64,000 nt of DNA from the NCBI GenBank assembly GCA_964020155.1, contig OZ026555.1, forward strand, positions 2,965,282 through 3,029,281, given 5' to 3'. The DNA comes from Chondrilla cf. caribensis (Eukaryota > Porifera > Demospongiae > Chondrillida > Chondrillidae). Shown in pieces: positions 29,828 through 40,021 of the stretch. The number at the start of each line of letters is the position of its first letter. Within the stretch, counting starts at the first letter, position 1. The notes below the pieces were generated by a model, which did no database searches, was not told the origin of the DNA, and saw only the letters and a list, made by a program, of their open reading frames with translations. The position numbers and the translations under genes were made by a program.

Positions 29828-30598
29828 ACCATTAGCTTCGACAAGGCTATTGATATTCTGTTGTCACTTTATGAATATGTTAAAATTTCGTACTATGTAC
29901 TTAGTAATAAATAGAAATAATTTCGGATTATGTACCTTACCTCTTGGACACAGGCTATTCAATCCGGCACTCTTGCATTCATTTGGGAACTAAAGAAAAA
30001 GAAGATTCTGGACAGCGAAGGGATTGTTCAAAATGAAAATGCGACACTGGACTGAGTACTATGAAACCCGGCCTCGGAGAAAAGTGCTAAATGTGATTAG
30101 CCTGGAATTTTCAGACACATCATATGTTTTGAAACATGCATGGCAAAGTAATACAGGGATTTTAACTAGTCTACCACTACTATCCTACTGAGTCATCCAT
30201 TCACCATCATCTCTGAGCATTAATTCATTTGTCCACATCATAATGATTTGAAAATCCATCAAACTCTTTAATCTGCCACATTTGTTCATGAATTGTGGCA
30301 GGTTAATGAGACCTCGCCGTATGTATGTAAGTACATACCTACGATGCAGTGTTAGCATGATGTGCTATAACATGCCATATCAACGTCTTCCCCGTAGCCT
30401 CAGTTCCCTTGTTCACCCTCCTGACGTGGTTCATGCAATCGACTGGATCAATGTACACTGGCCAGGGGAATTGGATAAAAGGTATATATTGTAGCTGTTA
30501 CATAAGATCAAGGGGAAAGTGTGCTTGCATCCACCATGCTAAAATTCCCTGTTGTGAACACATTTCTTAATTGTTGTTATTAAACTTTGTGGAAAATA

Positions 30599-31397
30599 CA
30601 GTGGAACCCACTTAACACGAACACGCATAAGACGAAGTATCGTTTATCACGAACGATTCCTGTAGTCCCGATTTTGTTACATATGAAATCCGTATAAAAT
30701 GTTCCGGATAACACGAAACCGGATACTACGAATTTTCGGATACGACGAAGAAATTTCCTGGTTCGAAGTGTGACTTTTATAGGTTAACGCGAAATATGGC
30801 AGCTCCTAAGCAGAAATCTCTTTCAATCAAAGAACCCGTAGATATTTTGAAGGCAGTTGACGGAAGAGCAGGACAGCATGGATCGAAGAGTCAGATCGCC
30901 AAAGAATTCGGAATCGCTAACTCCACTCTCTCGACAATCATAAAGGATCGATAAAAGATTCTAGCGTCTTTCGAAGAATCCTCTTTCGAACCAGGAAGGA
31001 AGCGATTGCGTGTTGCAACCTTTGAAGATGTTGAGGAGGGCCTGTTAATGTTGAAACTCCCCCTGTAACGGTATCAGAGGTGCAATCTTGTGCGGATGAA
31101 CTACACAGATTCTTCCAAAGTAAAGAGGATGCAACTTCTTTTTGGGAAACATTTATTGACAAACAAAAAGTGAAGAGTCAAAGGCAGACTACGTTAACAG
31201 AATTTTTCACTAGTGGTAACAAATAACCTAGTGTTGGTTTTGTTGGACTCTATATGCTGTGTTTATTTTATTTGTACGTACTTTACTTGTTTACTGTACT
31301 TTTTATTATGCTAATGAATATTCTGTTTACATGAAATTCTGTTAACATGAAAGTTTCTAATCGGTCCCTTAAATTTCGTGTTAAGTGGGTTCCACTG
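30599..31397 (+). mobile_element. Pogo/Tigger-like DNA transposon, internally deleted (799 bp)
   Basis: The ends are inverted (CAGTGGAACCCACTTAACAC at the start, the inverse at the end) with TA on both sides. Copy 1 has the uninterrupted site (GGAAAATAATTTG), so insertion followed the duplication, or one haplotype has it. The first frame (30,796-30,954) begins MAAPKQKSLSIKE. It contains a CENP-B-type helix-turn-helix (SKSQIAKEFGIANSTLSTII) and stops. A last frame ends with QTTLTEFF, a PCNA-binding (PIP-box) motif found at the end of pogo transposases. The catalytic core is missing. Confidence 0.88.
30796..30954 (+). pseudogene. N-terminal fragment of pogo-type transposase (CENP-B HTH)
   Basis: 52 codons with the DNA-binding helix-turn-helix that would contact the element's ends. 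A TAA ends the frame after STIIKDR, where the intact transposase would continue. The DDE nuclease part has been deleted from the element. Confidence 0.75.
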
Positions 31398-31677
31398 TAA
31401 TTTATATTTGAGTTATTCAATCTAAGTGAGAAGGGTTCGCAATTTGCACAGACCCCAATGTTGTGAATTGCTAAACTTTGATTTCCATTACATCTTGTAC
31501 CATGAGCTAGACATGCATGTGGGTGTGTGTATGCTTGTGTGTGGATAAAGTGTTAACTAATTATCCCAGCTTTGTCTTCAGGATCACTTATCACTCTATC
31601 CCTGCCTAGCACACTAGATAGGCTATAGTTGTGGAGTGTAAGAAGTAAATTATTGTATAGTTTCTTTGTGTATATAA

Positions 31678-31866
<189 letters not shown>

Positions 31867-32240
31867 TAGGCTACTCTGGGGATCATACCCCCTTAGTACA
31901 CTGAACGTCACAAAAGTCTACATTCTGTTACAATACATATTTGTACAGTACATTCATGACACAACCAGCATTATATGTGGTGATAATGTATATATTGTAA
32001 TATTTTATTGACATAATATGTCTTTGTAGGGCGAGAAGATTTTCTACCTGATACCTCCAACTACAGAGAATCTCTTGAAGTATGAGCAATGGGTATCCTC
32101 CTCATCTCAAAGTGAAGTTTTCTTTGGCGATTTAGTAGATCACTGCTACAAATGCTTAATTTTAACTGGCAATACATTCTTCATTCCCTCGGGTTAGTTC
32201 AATTTTATTATTTTTTTCTCTTATGTACACACATTTGTAG

Positions 32241-32402
<162 letters not shown>

Positions 32403-33242
32403 TGACAGTTACTTGCTGAGGACTACAAGTGTTGTGTGTAGTATACGCAGTACATACTGTATGTCTTCCATATGTCCTATAGCATTTATGATTTGGAAGC
32501 AAGACTGAAAACACCAGAGAAGTTCCTTCATCCCAAATATGAAAGGCTTGTGTGGTTTGCAGCTAAAGGATTGCAGGAAAAGTTTGAAAGTGAGTAGTAT
32601 TTTTGTTACTGTCTACGTACGTACGTGCGCAACAGTGCTGCACTAACCATACCTGAGTCACAATGTTGAATAACAAGTATGGTTGTGGTGATAATCAATT
32701 ATTAAGGGTACTCCCAAGACCATTAGTCATACTGTGGTGTATGCAAACGGTAATATTTTTATCATTGGTATATGTACGTACAATTAATATGTATGGGAAT
32801 GTACCCATTGCTTTCAATTCAGCTTTGGCTTGTATGTGTTTAGTTACAATCAGTGAATGAATGGATTACCAACACTTGATACTTGTGATGGAGGATTTTG
32901 ATTGATGCACTCATATATGGGATACCAATGATAATTATTGTTTGTTGAGATAATTCCATTTAATTATCTTTAATTATCTTTAATATTAATACATATAAAT
33001 AAGAATACCTTACACACATTAAACCTACCTGTATTCAAATATTGATGTTTCAATCAATCCTTATGTATTACATGGTTTACTTTTAGGTATTCAATACGTA
33101 TCTGTGTCGCTTACGTGCATGTCTTTTGTATGCTTTCATTTAGAATGTACCTTGCAAAACATCAGGCCACACGATTTTCTTCTCAATGGTATCCATTCGT
33201 TGTATACAGCATTGTCCTCATGGTCAAGAGATAAGGTGTACA

Positions 33243-33304
<62 letters not shown>
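33243..33304 (+). repeat. (TG)n microsatellite, copy 2 intron 12
   Basis: Counterpart of 23,850-23,905. Confidence 0.95.
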
Positions 33305-33306
<2 letters not shown>

Positions 33307-36179
33307 GGCTTGTATACACATGTGTCTGTTTGTATGTGCATGTGTGGGTGTGTCAGCATATCTTTAAATCTGTAAAGTTGATAAGTGTTGACTGAATGTT
33401 TGATGTCATCCTGTTAATTTTACTTTACACCGGCATGCACCTGAATTGGGATGAAGTAAGAAGAGATTGTGTTTTTTTCTCCTACTTATAAAATTGTGTT
33501 TACCATATTGAAATAACATTATTTGATGAAAAATATACGTAGCTGTACTCATGCAGTCTCAAGTCACTCACTGGCTTTGTGTAACTCCTGTGCTTATTCT
33601 TATTCAGAAACACTGCAAGGAAATCCCACAGTCTGTCAATGAGGTGTCTCTGTTGAGTGCTCTTGAAGGTAGCATCACGTATGCACAGGTACAGTCAACA
33701 TTCACTTTATATGTTTCGTAACATGCAATGGACACTCATTAAGACAAACCGCAATGGTCCAACATGATCCGTTCTGGCTATCACTTTTTTCATATCAGGG
33801 ATTACGTTCTATATGTATATTATTTAGACTACTACAGCAAACCAAATGATCATGAAGAAATCGATTGTATTCAGTAGCAATTTGTCTTAAGGGTGTTTAT
33901 CTTGATGGATTTTGTACTGTAATGATGTTGTTGTCATACTCTGTAGTACTCATATCCTACAGGGTAAGTATGGCATGGAATATCACTCAGACCCGCCACA
34001 GGGTCAGTGGCAAAGGCCTTGTTTTGTGAGTGGTGAACCATTAAAGCTGAAGTTGAAGAGAGACAGCACCATGTACGTGCTTGGCTAGACTCATTCACAC
34101 ACATGGGTACATTACAGTGTGTGCACAAAGGGTGTGTACGTAACTACTGTCCTTTGCTATTTATTTATCATTTCAGAAAGTCATCATTAGAGCCTTCCAG
34201 TGAGTGATTTGTTGTTTGATACCTTGTGTGTTTATATTATCTGATGTTTCTACAAAACAGAGAGGAGGAGTCCTAAACAGTCTAGTAAAAGGCATACAGA
34301 GAGGTTTGTCTGCACCTGGCACTGAAGTGCATACACTCAGCATACCCTCTGTACATCATAGAGACATTTCTCAAGTTGAGGGTGTCATGTGCAATGGGTA
34401 CCACTAGTGATGTGATAATATGTGAGGGATAAAAGTGGTTGGAAGTAGTGACTATCGTTATACAGTAGAAACTCTTTGAGACAGAATATGAGGGACCCAC
34501 AAATCAGTTCTTGTTATCAGATGTTCTTCTTATCAGGATTTACTTATTATACGTACACTAGTACAGTAAACCAGATACAATACTCAAAAATTGGTTTGTA
34601 TTAAGCAGAAAAAATTGTCTGAAGAGTGTTTGTCTTCACGAAGTTCCATTGTACTTGGTTTCTCATGTAGTATACAAGATGAAGAGGATGGTCAAGAAGA
34701 TGGCGATTTTGGTAAAGCTTCATCTGTAGTAGTGTGTGTTCACATTGTTAGGTATCCTTGTTCACTGTAGTATACCTGGACGTTTACGATGAACTGCAGA
34801 CACAAGAGGAAGGAGACGATCACAATTGGGTCCCAAGTGGTGAGCTAGTAGTTTCCCATTCTGCTTGTATTTGAGCAGTTATTTCATTTCTGCCTCTTGC
34901 GGTTAAGGGAGCATAGCTTATTCTCGCAAGAAGGGTGCAGTGGCTTCCAGTAAGAGTATTGGGAAGAGAAATGCAATGAAGCCAATGGTGGGGAAAGCTA
35001 TCTGCTGCAGCCAAACTCTCCAAAATTGAAAATAGTACTACGTCCCCTGGTCAGCAGTCAAAGCAATTACCAGTCCACCACAAGTCTAAAGGTCAGTGGT
35101 CACTGTAGTACTTTGCATACTACATACATGTATTATAGTTGTAAAGATAGCACTGGGTGATATCCACTTGAGAGTATTCAACTAACTAGTCTTCATCAAT
35201 ACTATATCCATAGTCCTTATGTATCAATTCACTTATCACAAATAACTACAAATATCGGTATATTGCTTAACACTAGAGAGAGATTTCTCTGCCACATTTT
35301 GTGGTACAGCTGATGTAATAATAGAGAACACTTATTATATGCCAAAAAAATACAGTAACTTGGGTGTTAATTACTTAGTTACCTATGCATGCATGAATCC
35401 ATATACCGAAGTGTATTTACTTTTTCTTTAATTGTTATATGTGTGCTATTATTGTACTATTTGGCAGTGCGCATGCGTGCCTTTATTATAATTAATAATG
35501 GTCAGATCAAAAAAATGTATAGTAGGGGTAGTATGAATGCTCTATCCTTGGGTATGTCTGTGTATGGACACAATATTTCTCTTTCTGTGTAAATGGGAGT
35601 AATAAGGTCCAGGGTTGTGTATGAACAATATTCACTACATATATGGAACACAAATCCTCTAGTTTCTCCTACTTTGATGCTATTCTGTTGCTACTGCCAA
35701 TGTTCTGTTCCCATAACTGTGAATGGTATGTTGCCTCACTTTCTAGCCATTCACAGGAGCAAGCCAACAAGCTCGAAACAGCGATTGGGGAAGATCCTCA
35801 GTATAAAGGGTGCAGTCTACTCATACCAATCTTTGAAGAAGTGAACAAGTTAATGGGATAGACAGATTTCTGTGTTCCCTATTTCATGTGCATATACGCC
35901 TGCATACACAGTGAGAAATGTGATTTTTATCACTATCGACTTCAAGATTTGACATAATATCTGAACTTGTATTGATATCCCCGTGCTACAGCCACATAAG
36001 TGTATCTTTTTAATTTTTATGACTGCTTTTCATGAGGTATTATAGAAAATAATTTCAGAGTATCTTCACATGGTTAATCAGTTTCAAGTGTTGATTACGT
36101 GAGGAGATTAATGATCATGACTTAATGATAAACTATTCTCCAAAAGGCATGAACATTGTATAATATGTACCTATGTACT

Positions 36180-36281
36180 ATCATAGAGTGCGATAGCACT
36201 CTATATGTAGGGATATGTATGATGCAAAAACAAAATGGCGGCCCTATACCACACATACATTACAGTTTCGCAAAATATCAT
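36180..36281. repeat. ~100-bp insertion unique to KDM7 copy 2 3' flank
   Basis: Copy 1 reads from TACTATTATATTATTATAG straight into the shared flank. Copy 2 has an extra segment with a small palindrome (ATAGAGTGCGATAGCACTCT) and a GC-rich AAAATGGCGGCCC. Its origin is not recognised. Confidence 0.6.
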
Positions 36282-36776
36282 TATTATAGTAGCCATATGA
36301 ATTTAGAGTTAAAGCAATGATGTATAATATTATAATACATGAAAGGGGCTTGGTCACTCGGAGGATTGCTACGTGCGTGTATGTACAATAATACAGTATC
36401 CTGTAATCAAAAGTGAAATATGATGATAATATTATTATTATATGTATGAATATGGCAATATTGTAAACTCATGCACTATCAATCCTCCATTATAATGGTC
36501 AGATATTGCATAGAATTGCATGAGTCGTCAACAGTATTGCTTCATTCACAGAGATGGCTGAGGTTCAGAACCGTAGCAACTTTTAGATGTGGGATACATT
36601 TATATGGATAGCGATAGATGTCTAATGGGAGCTTTATGATTCCATTGTTCTGCATAAGATCACAAAGAAGAAAGAAATATTTAAGTATACATTACTCTGT
36701 ATGAAAAATTACACAATAATATACATACAAAGGATACCCTCCTGTGGGGCAGGATAGGGCGTGGTCATTGGTGAAT

Positions 36777-37090
36777 GCTTGTCCACGTACACAGTGTGTG
36801 GAGAGTTGTGGCACTTTGCTAGGAGGGCCAAGGCATTACATAGACCATCTGATGCTGTGCCGAAGGAGGTGCATATTCGCCACCACCCCTGTGTGCCAAG
36901 GGCTGATGGTCCAGCCCCTCCCTGAGTCTGCAATGCTGCCTGATGTATGAGTAGACCATTCAGGTGTTCAAAGAGTACGGGGTGGAATCAGGTGTCACCT
37001 GAGTCGTCATTTGTCAGTAAAACCTCAGACAGTGGTGTCTTTCCGGGTGTTTATTTTTCAGGACATCTAGTACATTTCCATCTATTACAT
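36777..37090 (-). pseudogene. Reverse-transcriptase element fragment
   Basis: The minus strand reads TQGGAGPSALGTQGWWRICT, then a frame with SDGLCNALALLAK, the region upstream of the RT fingers in a family of metazoan retroelements. The same segment occurs with more of the RT at 46,640-46,860 and mirrored at 53,000-53,210. Only the 5' part is present, next to an alpha-galactosidase exon. Confidence 0.65.
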
Positions 37091-37221
37091 TTCCAAATTT
37101 CTATCTGTGGAAGGATCCACAGATAGCAATTTGCTTTACCAAGCAAAAACCTGTGTGCCCGTGTCTAATCTAGCTCATCAGTTGTTCCTACTTGTTTGAG
37201 TACTTCTTTTGCCTCTTGAAA

Positions 37222-37497
37222 GGTGTTGAAGGTCACATGGTGTGGAGCAGCAGTGACTCCAAGAAACAAGTGTGGGCTGATCCCCTTTCTGGAGGCTCGG
37301 TTGCTGTCATTCTGCTGAACCTAGACGACAGTACTACTTCAAACATCACCATGGACTTCAAGACCGTTGGTATCCAATCTCAGCAGGCCTCGGCACGTGA
37401 CCTGTGGCTCCACAAGGATGCCGGGGTGATGTCAGGGAAGGTGTCCGGCTCTGTACCCCCTCATGGAGTGGTCATGTACAAACTTACTCCGAAATGA
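37222..37497 (+). pseudogene. Lone 3' exon of an alpha-galactosidase (GH27), C-terminal domain
   Basis: An open exon begins after an acceptor-like TTTTGCCTCTTGAAAG and ends with TGA at 37,497. It includes KKQVWADPLSGGSVAVILLN, VRDLW-like ARDLWLHKDAG, and SVPPHGVVMYKLTPK. These are hallmarks of the C-terminal beta-sandwich of eukaryotic GH27 alpha-galactosidases. The catalytic (beta/alpha)8 barrel exons are not found upstream, where RT-element and KDM7-flank sequence lies. It is therefore a gene fragment, probably brought in by rearrangement. Confidence 0.8.
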
Positions 37498-37526
37498 GTG
37501 GATGGCTCAAAGGAACCGTAAGGTCC

Positions 37527-37573
37527 TTTGCAGGTAGTACTGCTAACCATAGGTTAGCAGTACTACCTGCAAA
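37527..37573. repeat. Perfect 22-bp hairpin after the alpha-galactosidase stop
   Basis: TTTGCAGGTAGTACTGCTAA with CC, loop ATA, then the exact inverse. It starts 30 bp after the TGA, in the presumed 3' UTR. It could be a small mobile remnant or a structured RNA element. Confidence 0.7.
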
Positions 37574-37689
37574 TTGAAGCTGGCTGATTATACATGCATA
37601 CATGAATCTTGTGCTGTACTTGTGTCACAATAATCATTATCATTACCAAAATTGACTGATTAACATGCATACGGTTACCCACAACCAAC

Positions 37690-37696
37690 ACAGACG

Positions 37697-37734
<38 letters not shown>

Positions 37735-37785
37735 TGTACACCTTATCTCTTGAGCATACACACACACACACGCACACACACAGCC
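37690..37785 (+). repeat. (CA)n microsatellites flanking a duplicated KDM7 intron scrap
   Basis: Two CA tracts separate CAGATGTACACCTTATCTCT, the inverse of the KDM7 exon 12/intron 12 junction, here detached from the gene. It is one more small fragment of that gene. Confidence 0.6.
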
Positions 37786-37814
37786 CACTAAAAAATATAC
37801 TATACACACAAGTA

Positions 37815-37868
37815 GCTGTAGACACTAACACTGTAGTGTTTCGGCCTTTAGAGCCTCGTCAGTACAGC
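37815..37868 (-). ncRNA. Type-I hammerhead self-cleaving ribozyme
   Basis: On the minus strand, in order: stem I strand GCTGTA; core CTGACGA; stem II GGCT/GGCC closing a CTAAA loop; GAAA; stem III CACT/AGTG closing an 8-nt loop; the cleavage triplet GTC; then TACAGC, which pairs perfectly with GCTGTA. All conserved catalytic-core positions (CUGANGA, GAAA, NUH) are present. Cleavage is expected between 37,821 and 37,820. In animals such ribozymes are known from Penelope-like elements, retrozymes and SINEs, where they process transcripts. A second copy with stem-preserving changes is at 54,724. Confidence 0.85.
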
Positions 37869-37869
37869 A

Positions 37870-38113
37870 TTAATATTTACACGCTGGTACACACGCACAC
37901 ACACAAACATCAATATCACAATACTGTAGTATGTCTATACTCGGTGTACTCACACACACGTGTAAACTGTCACAAATACACACATCCAAACATGTGAAAT
38001 GATTGTGATTACAATAACTACAAAAAGTAAATTCCAACACAGCACTGACTGTTTCAGGGCACGCACACACAAACACACACATGCACACACACATGCAAAA
38101 ACATTATGCTACC

Positions 38114-38161
<48 letters not shown>

Positions 38162-38169
38162 CACACACA

Positions 38170-38234
<65 letters not shown>

Positions 38235-38271
38235 ACACACACACGCACACACACACGCACACACGCACACA
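37870..38271 (+). repeat. CA-rich tract beside the hammerhead ribozyme
   Basis: Unique segments (ATCAATATCACAATACTGTA, CAACACAGCACTGACTG) alternate with long CA runs. The same unique segments recur at 54,780-55,225, so this is one repeated locus with length-variable CA. Confidence 0.9.
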
Positions 38272-38463
38272 AATGTGCGAATGTGCAGAATCACAGATTT
38301 GCCGCTCCTTATATATATACCCGCTGGACACTTCAAATTTCGCGCCATAATGACGTCAGATTATTGATCGATATCCACTGCGTTGCCGTGTTGGCGAATA
38401 CGTTATAAGATCATCGAAACGCATAACAAACGCGATCGAAAATTACATCGTAACATCCGAATA
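38272..38463. promoter_or_regulatory. Promoter-like block B (truncated)
   Basis: Same block as 27,963-28,155, with TTTCGCGCC and TGACGTCA (38,351-38,358). It is cut at ACATCCGAATA by the terminal-inverted-repeat element that begins at 38,464. Confidence 0.5.
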
Positions 38464-39308
38464 CTAGTCTCGTTAACCAGACCCAGTTCCGCCTAACTTC
38501 CGATTATTCATCGGACGGCGAAACTGGGTCTGGGAAATACCTACCCCTAAACCGTTGCACGGGGGGCGGAGTCGAGCTAAGTGACAGACGTGACCGCAGT
38601 GTTATTCGTAATTTAAAAAATGGCGAGCACGGACGAAATTGAAGCGGCCCCTTTCCAAATCCTTTGATGGCCTTAATACTAGCTTTCCAGACATGAAAGA
38701 TAAGCAAGTAGATGCTGTTATAGGCGCGTTGAGTGTTAATGATGTTTTTATTAGCCTACCCACGGGCTACGGAAAAAACAATAACTGCCGTACTTCCGCA
38801 AGCTTTTGACATTCTACGCTTTGACGGTAAGAAACGTTCCATCGTCCTTAAAACAGATCTGTCACATATTCGAGCAGCAATCGGACGCCGACTCAAGCGA
38901 AGTTTCTGCTTTGTATTCTCGAGCTAATGTTGAAACGGATCTTGCCATTGCCACCAGTTCACTGTACGCTGGAGATCTCTTTACCCGTCATGGGCGGAGA
39001 GTTTGCTCGTACCGAAAGAAGAAACTTCGCTTAACTTTATTTAGAAACGTTAATACCGGAGATCACAAAGATTTCGCCACGTGGCTGTCAAGAACAACCA
39101 ATTTCCCTATTAAAACGCAGTAAAGCGTAAATTTACCGTTGTGTTTATTGCTTGTCACTTTCGGCAATTAGATCACAAAGACGCTAATTGGTCCGTGTCA
39201 GACGAGGACCCGTGCAACGGTTTAGGGGTAGGTATTTCCCAGACCCAGTTTCGCCGTCCGATGAATAATCGGAAGTTAGGCGGAACTGGGTCTGGTTAAC
39301 GAGACTAG
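38464..39308. mobile_element. 845-bp element with ~100-bp terminal inverted repeats and RecQ-like fragment
   Basis: CTAGTCTCGTTAACCAGACC starts the left end and its inverse closes the right end. The inverted repeats extend about 100 bp, to CCGTTGCACGG. The interior encodes a decayed helicase piece. No target duplication is evident, because the left flank belongs to the promoter-like block and the right flank is the outer end of the palindrome's left arm. It is non-autonomous. Confidence 0.85.
38619..39123 (+). pseudogene. RecQ-like helicase fragment inside the TIR element
   Basis: DKQVDAVIGALSVNDVFISL followed by PTGYGK is a RecQ-type motif 0/I (Walker A). One base too many then shifts the frame, and the next frame continues TITAVLPQAFDIL. 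A later frame (38,806-39,123) is open to a TAA but is not recognisable as a helicase core. Such helicase-like fragments occur in metazoan DNA transposons. This one cannot make a working enzyme. Confidence 0.6.
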
Positions 39309-39826
39309 GTACTAGCCGTGAAACCTTAGTTACATGAGCTCAAGGTACGTAACGTTTTACCTGTGGGAAGTTGTTGTGTTGGGATCACTAACGTGATCTC
39401 GCCATACAGGGACTGCCCTCATCACGGCCTGCTGCTACACTGATGCCATGGCGCCGAACCAAAACAACGCATAATAAGGATCCCATTCGGATACTAAAAT
39501 AATTTTGGTCTCGGACCGTACATAGTCTACCCATAGACCCTGGTCTATCTACTCCACAGTGCATATCAAAATGGTGCTTTCGATGCATCGTAGCTCAATT
39601 GAACCACGATTATCCTGATAATACGAATATGTGTACTTCTATTGATCTAGCACACGCATCTGTGGCTCGGTATTCACAGCGGACCTCTCCCTCTGCTGCC
39701 CAAAATTAATCAATGGTGCCTTTAATTCCCAACATCAGACACGACAAGATACGTGATTTGACTGCCGACCTATTGGCAGACGGTTCTCACGGAGCTAAGA
39801 TTGAACCTAACCTTCAACCACTGAAT

Positions 39827-39924
39827 CTGTAGAATTACAATAACCTCAAACTAGTTGGGGAAGGTTTTCTGCTACAACTTACAAGGACTCTGCTACCAGC
39901 CGCTACCAGTAACTGCTCCCCCAT
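39827..39924 (-). pseudogene. IFT122: Fragment of IFT122 (part of exon 2 and the next intron)
   Basis: The minus strand carries GGGAGCAGTTACTGGTAGCG and the following exon end, donor and whole intron of the IFT122 exon at 58,501-58,567. It includes AGTCCTTGTAAGTTGTAGC and the closing CAG region. It is the mirror of 57,648-57,744. The remainder of the gene is absent. Confidence 0.85.
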
Positions 39925-40021
39925 CTCTATCTACTAGATACCTGACCCAAATGTCTCTAGTAGGTGCCGATCGTCCCTATCCAGTGAACTTCTAGCCGTT
40001 CTCGATCTATCAATGTGATAG

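Noticed and set aside
37665..38367. CRISPR array from regularly spaced repeats
   Set aside because: The repeats are dinucleotide microsatellites without unique spacers, and the genome is eukaryotic.
38054..38408. Histidine/threonine and cysteine/valine-rich open frames
   Set aside because: They are translations of CA/TG microsatellites on both strands. The same applies to frames at 20.3, 23.7, 27.7, 29.7, 33.1, 54.3-55.3 and 63.4-63.9 kb.
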